Part shown: positions 31,645 through 32,920 of the stretch, piece after piece
How the letters are laid out: each line of letters starts with the position of its first letter
Position numbering within the stretch: the first letter of the stretch is position 1
From: Ruminococcus sp.
Lineage (GTDB): Bacteria; Bacillota; Clostridia; Oscillospirales; Ruminococcaceae
Assembly (NCBI GenBank): GCA_017534595.1
Contig: JAFXVY010000083.1
Coordinates: forward strand, 1-32,920
Direction: 5' to 3'
Length of the DNA stretch: 32,920 nt
Notes under the pieces: model-generated
The model's input: the letters and a program-made list of their open reading frames with translations, nothing else
What the model was told of the DNA's origin: nothing
Database searches by the model: none
Translations under genes and position numbers: made by a program

Positions 31645-32838
31645 TCAGCCTGCTGTGAAATGTATATCTATCTCACATATCTCCGCATCACTGCCCAACC
31701 TCATAAACGGCCCGAACACCCCGACGCCCGATGTCACTATCGAGGTCATACCGTTCTTCTCAAGCAGTCCGCACGGGTTCTCCCAGATAATGTCGGTTAT
31801 CACTGTCAGCGGGAACAGCTGACCGTCGTGCGTATGCCCCGAAAGGTCAAGGTCGGCGCCCGCTGCCGCTGTTTCTTCCAGCTCGTCCGGCTCATGCGCT
31901 ATAAAGATGACCGGCTTGCTCTTATCGAGCCCCTCGGTAAGCTCTGCCGGCGTAAGCCTCGTGCCGTCGGCGCTCCCCGGCTTTGCGCGGTCTCTCCGAC
32001 CCACAAGATAAAAGCTGCCGTCAATCAGCGTGCTTTCGTCGCAGAGCAGCTTTATCCCCGCTTTCTCGCAGAACTCCCGCATCCGGCTGTCGTTCGGCGG
32101 CGAGTCCTTATGGCTGAACGTGAAGCCCATCAGTATCTTCTCGTCGATGTCGTGATTTCCGTAGGTCGCCCAGACGCCGTACTTTGTGCGGATGCTTTTG
32201 AACAGCGCGGCTATCTCGTCGGGGTAGTCGAGCATCTCGACGGAGTTGTCGAAGATGTCCCCCGCAAAGATGACTATATCCGGTTCGCAAGCGTTGATCT
32301 TCTCAACGGTCTGCCCGATATGATCCCTGCCGATAGCAGAGCCCATGTGTGTGTCCGCTATCAGCACTATTTTCAAGTTCTCAAGCGTACCCCCGGATTT
32401 GTTCACGCTTACGTTATAGTATGTGGTCTTGATCTGCCGGGCGTGATAGCAGCCGTAAAAGCAGAGCCCTGCCGTGCTGACAAAAACGGCAGCCCCGACT
32501 GTCACGGCTCCCGCACGCGAAAAAAGTGCGGTGCCCTTCAAAGGCGTGACCCTGGCAAGCAGACGTATCCCGTCGGCAAGCAGGATGATCCCCGCGGTAT
32601 AGAGCAGCACGCCCATCCAGTAGGCGGCAAAGCGTCTGACGAACAGCGCGGCTCCGGTCTTGGGCAGCAGGAACGCTGTCACCGGCGAGAACGCACACAG
32701 AAACCACACCGCATACACGGCGCAGCAGACGGCCTTGTTGCAGGGTTTCCCGAGCAGCGCGGACAGCCAGTGAAGTATCCGGGCGACTATATAAAAATTT
32801 ACCAGCAGATATCCCGGCAGCAAATACAGAAAGATCAA
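31645..32838 (-). CDS. Membrane-anchored metallophosphoesterase, YkuE-like
   Basis: The 397-residue protein has an N-terminal membrane region of about four helices (to about residue 135) and a calcineurin-like phosphoesterase domain with all five motifs: ADTHMG, GDIFDN, GNHD, AHEPD and SGHTHDGQ. These bind two metal ions. Relatives such as YkuE act on phosphate esters at the membrane; the substrate here is unknown. GGACGGAG supports the TTG start at 32838. The terminal stop lies within the edge of repeat C. It is a single-gene unit with its own promoter. Confidence 0.9.
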   Translation of the reverse strand: MIFLYLLPGYLLVNFYIVARILHWLSALLGKPCNKAVCCAVYAVWFLCAFSPVTAFLLPKTGAALFVRRFAAYWMGVLLYTAGIILLADGIRLLARVTPLKGTALFSRAGAVTVGAAVFVSTAGLCFYGCYHARQIKTTYYNVSVNKSGGTLENLKIVLIADTHMGSAIGRDHIGQTVEKINACEPDIVIFAGDIFDNSVEMLDYPDEIAALFKSIRTKYGVWATYGNHDIDEKILMGFTFSHKDSPPNDSRMREFCEKAGIKLLCDESTLIDGSFYLVGRRDRAKPGSADGTRLTPAELTEGLDKSKPVIFIAHEPDELEETAAAGADLDLSGHTHDGQLFPLTVITDIIWENPCGLLEKNGMTSIVTSGVGVFGPFMRLGSDAEICEIDIHFTAG

Positions 32839-32876
32839 TTCGCTCCGTCCTTTCTCAAAGGATAGGTTATACAGCT

Positions 32877-32905
32877 ATTATACTAAACGGCAGGAGAAAA
32901 GTCAA
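32877..32905 (-). promoter_or_regulatory. Promoter of the metallophosphoesterase gene
   Basis: On the minus strand TTGACT (32900-32905), 17 bases, TATAAT (32877-32882). Confidence 0.85.
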
Positions 32906-32909
32906 GGTC

Positions 32910-32920
32910 AATGCACAATG
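32910..32920. repeat. Start of another AATGCACAATG repeat, cut by the window
   Basis: AATGCACAATG ends the window and matches the unit of the arrays at 14035-14072. Confidence 0.5.

Overview
The window looks like part of the chromosome of a fibre-degrading gut or rumen Firmicute, most likely a Ruminococcus-type member of the Oscillospiraceae. The evidence is a set of plant cell-wall enzymes (a CE2-like esterase lipoprotein, GH94 cellobiose phosphorylase, GH51 arabinofuranosidase and GH39 xylosidase), Firmicute housekeeping blocks (yaaO-like / pstA / holB / ricT, and ddl / murI / ywiB-like / argS), strong sigma-A promoters (TTGACA-N17-TATAAT types) and a type IV pilin-like gene. No rRNA, tRNA or CRISPR array was seen. 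The species is an inference.

Layout. 1-2741: the end of a small inverted-repeat element, then tyrA, a membrane protein and a CE2-like esterase lipoprotein. 2773-4210: an AT-rich insert carrying a divergent XRE repressor and an Ltp-repeat lipoprotein, bounded on both sides by nearly the same hairpin terminator. 4234-6651: cellobiose phosphorylase on the minus strand. 6652-7193: low-complexity and repeat DNA. 7194-8410: DUF896 and WYL regulator genes. 8411-9103: a non-coding stretch with three LexA-like boxes, a 72-bp direct repeat and short tandem repeats. 9104-14028: two small genes (one sigma region 4-like), a yaaO-like decarboxylase, a complete 211-bp element with terminal inverted repeats, an unknown gene, pstA, holB and ricT. 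14218-15894: an mtaD-like deaminase and a C_GCAxxG_C_C protein. 16230-16964: a pilin-like gene with a textbook promoter. 17191-19903: an AraC regulator divergent from GH51 plus a small DUF6171-like gene. 19986-20742: a giant imperfect palindrome. 20771-25475: the ddl-murI-DUF1934-argS-membrane protein operon, preceded by a rod-shaped RNA candidate. 25725-28217: a transglutaminase-like lipoprotein, a eukaryote-type HisA and a C39-like peptidase with overlapping ends. 28394-29906: galE, frameshifted in its YxxxK motif, and ispF. 29954-32838: GH39 and a membrane metallophosphoesterase.

Function. The glycoside enzymes fit intracellular use of cellobiose and arabinoxylan oligosaccharides, since no signal peptide is visible on GH94, GH51 or GH39; the esterase lipoprotein would act at the cell surface. 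The most interesting accessory unit is the XRE/Ltp cassette. Its promoter has a palindromic operator in the spacer and a second one just downstream, and Ltp lipoproteins are known from phage superinfection exclusion. The most interesting non-coding signals are the rod RNA upstream of ddl, the 0.75-kb palindrome and the two-copy terminal-inverted-repeat element.
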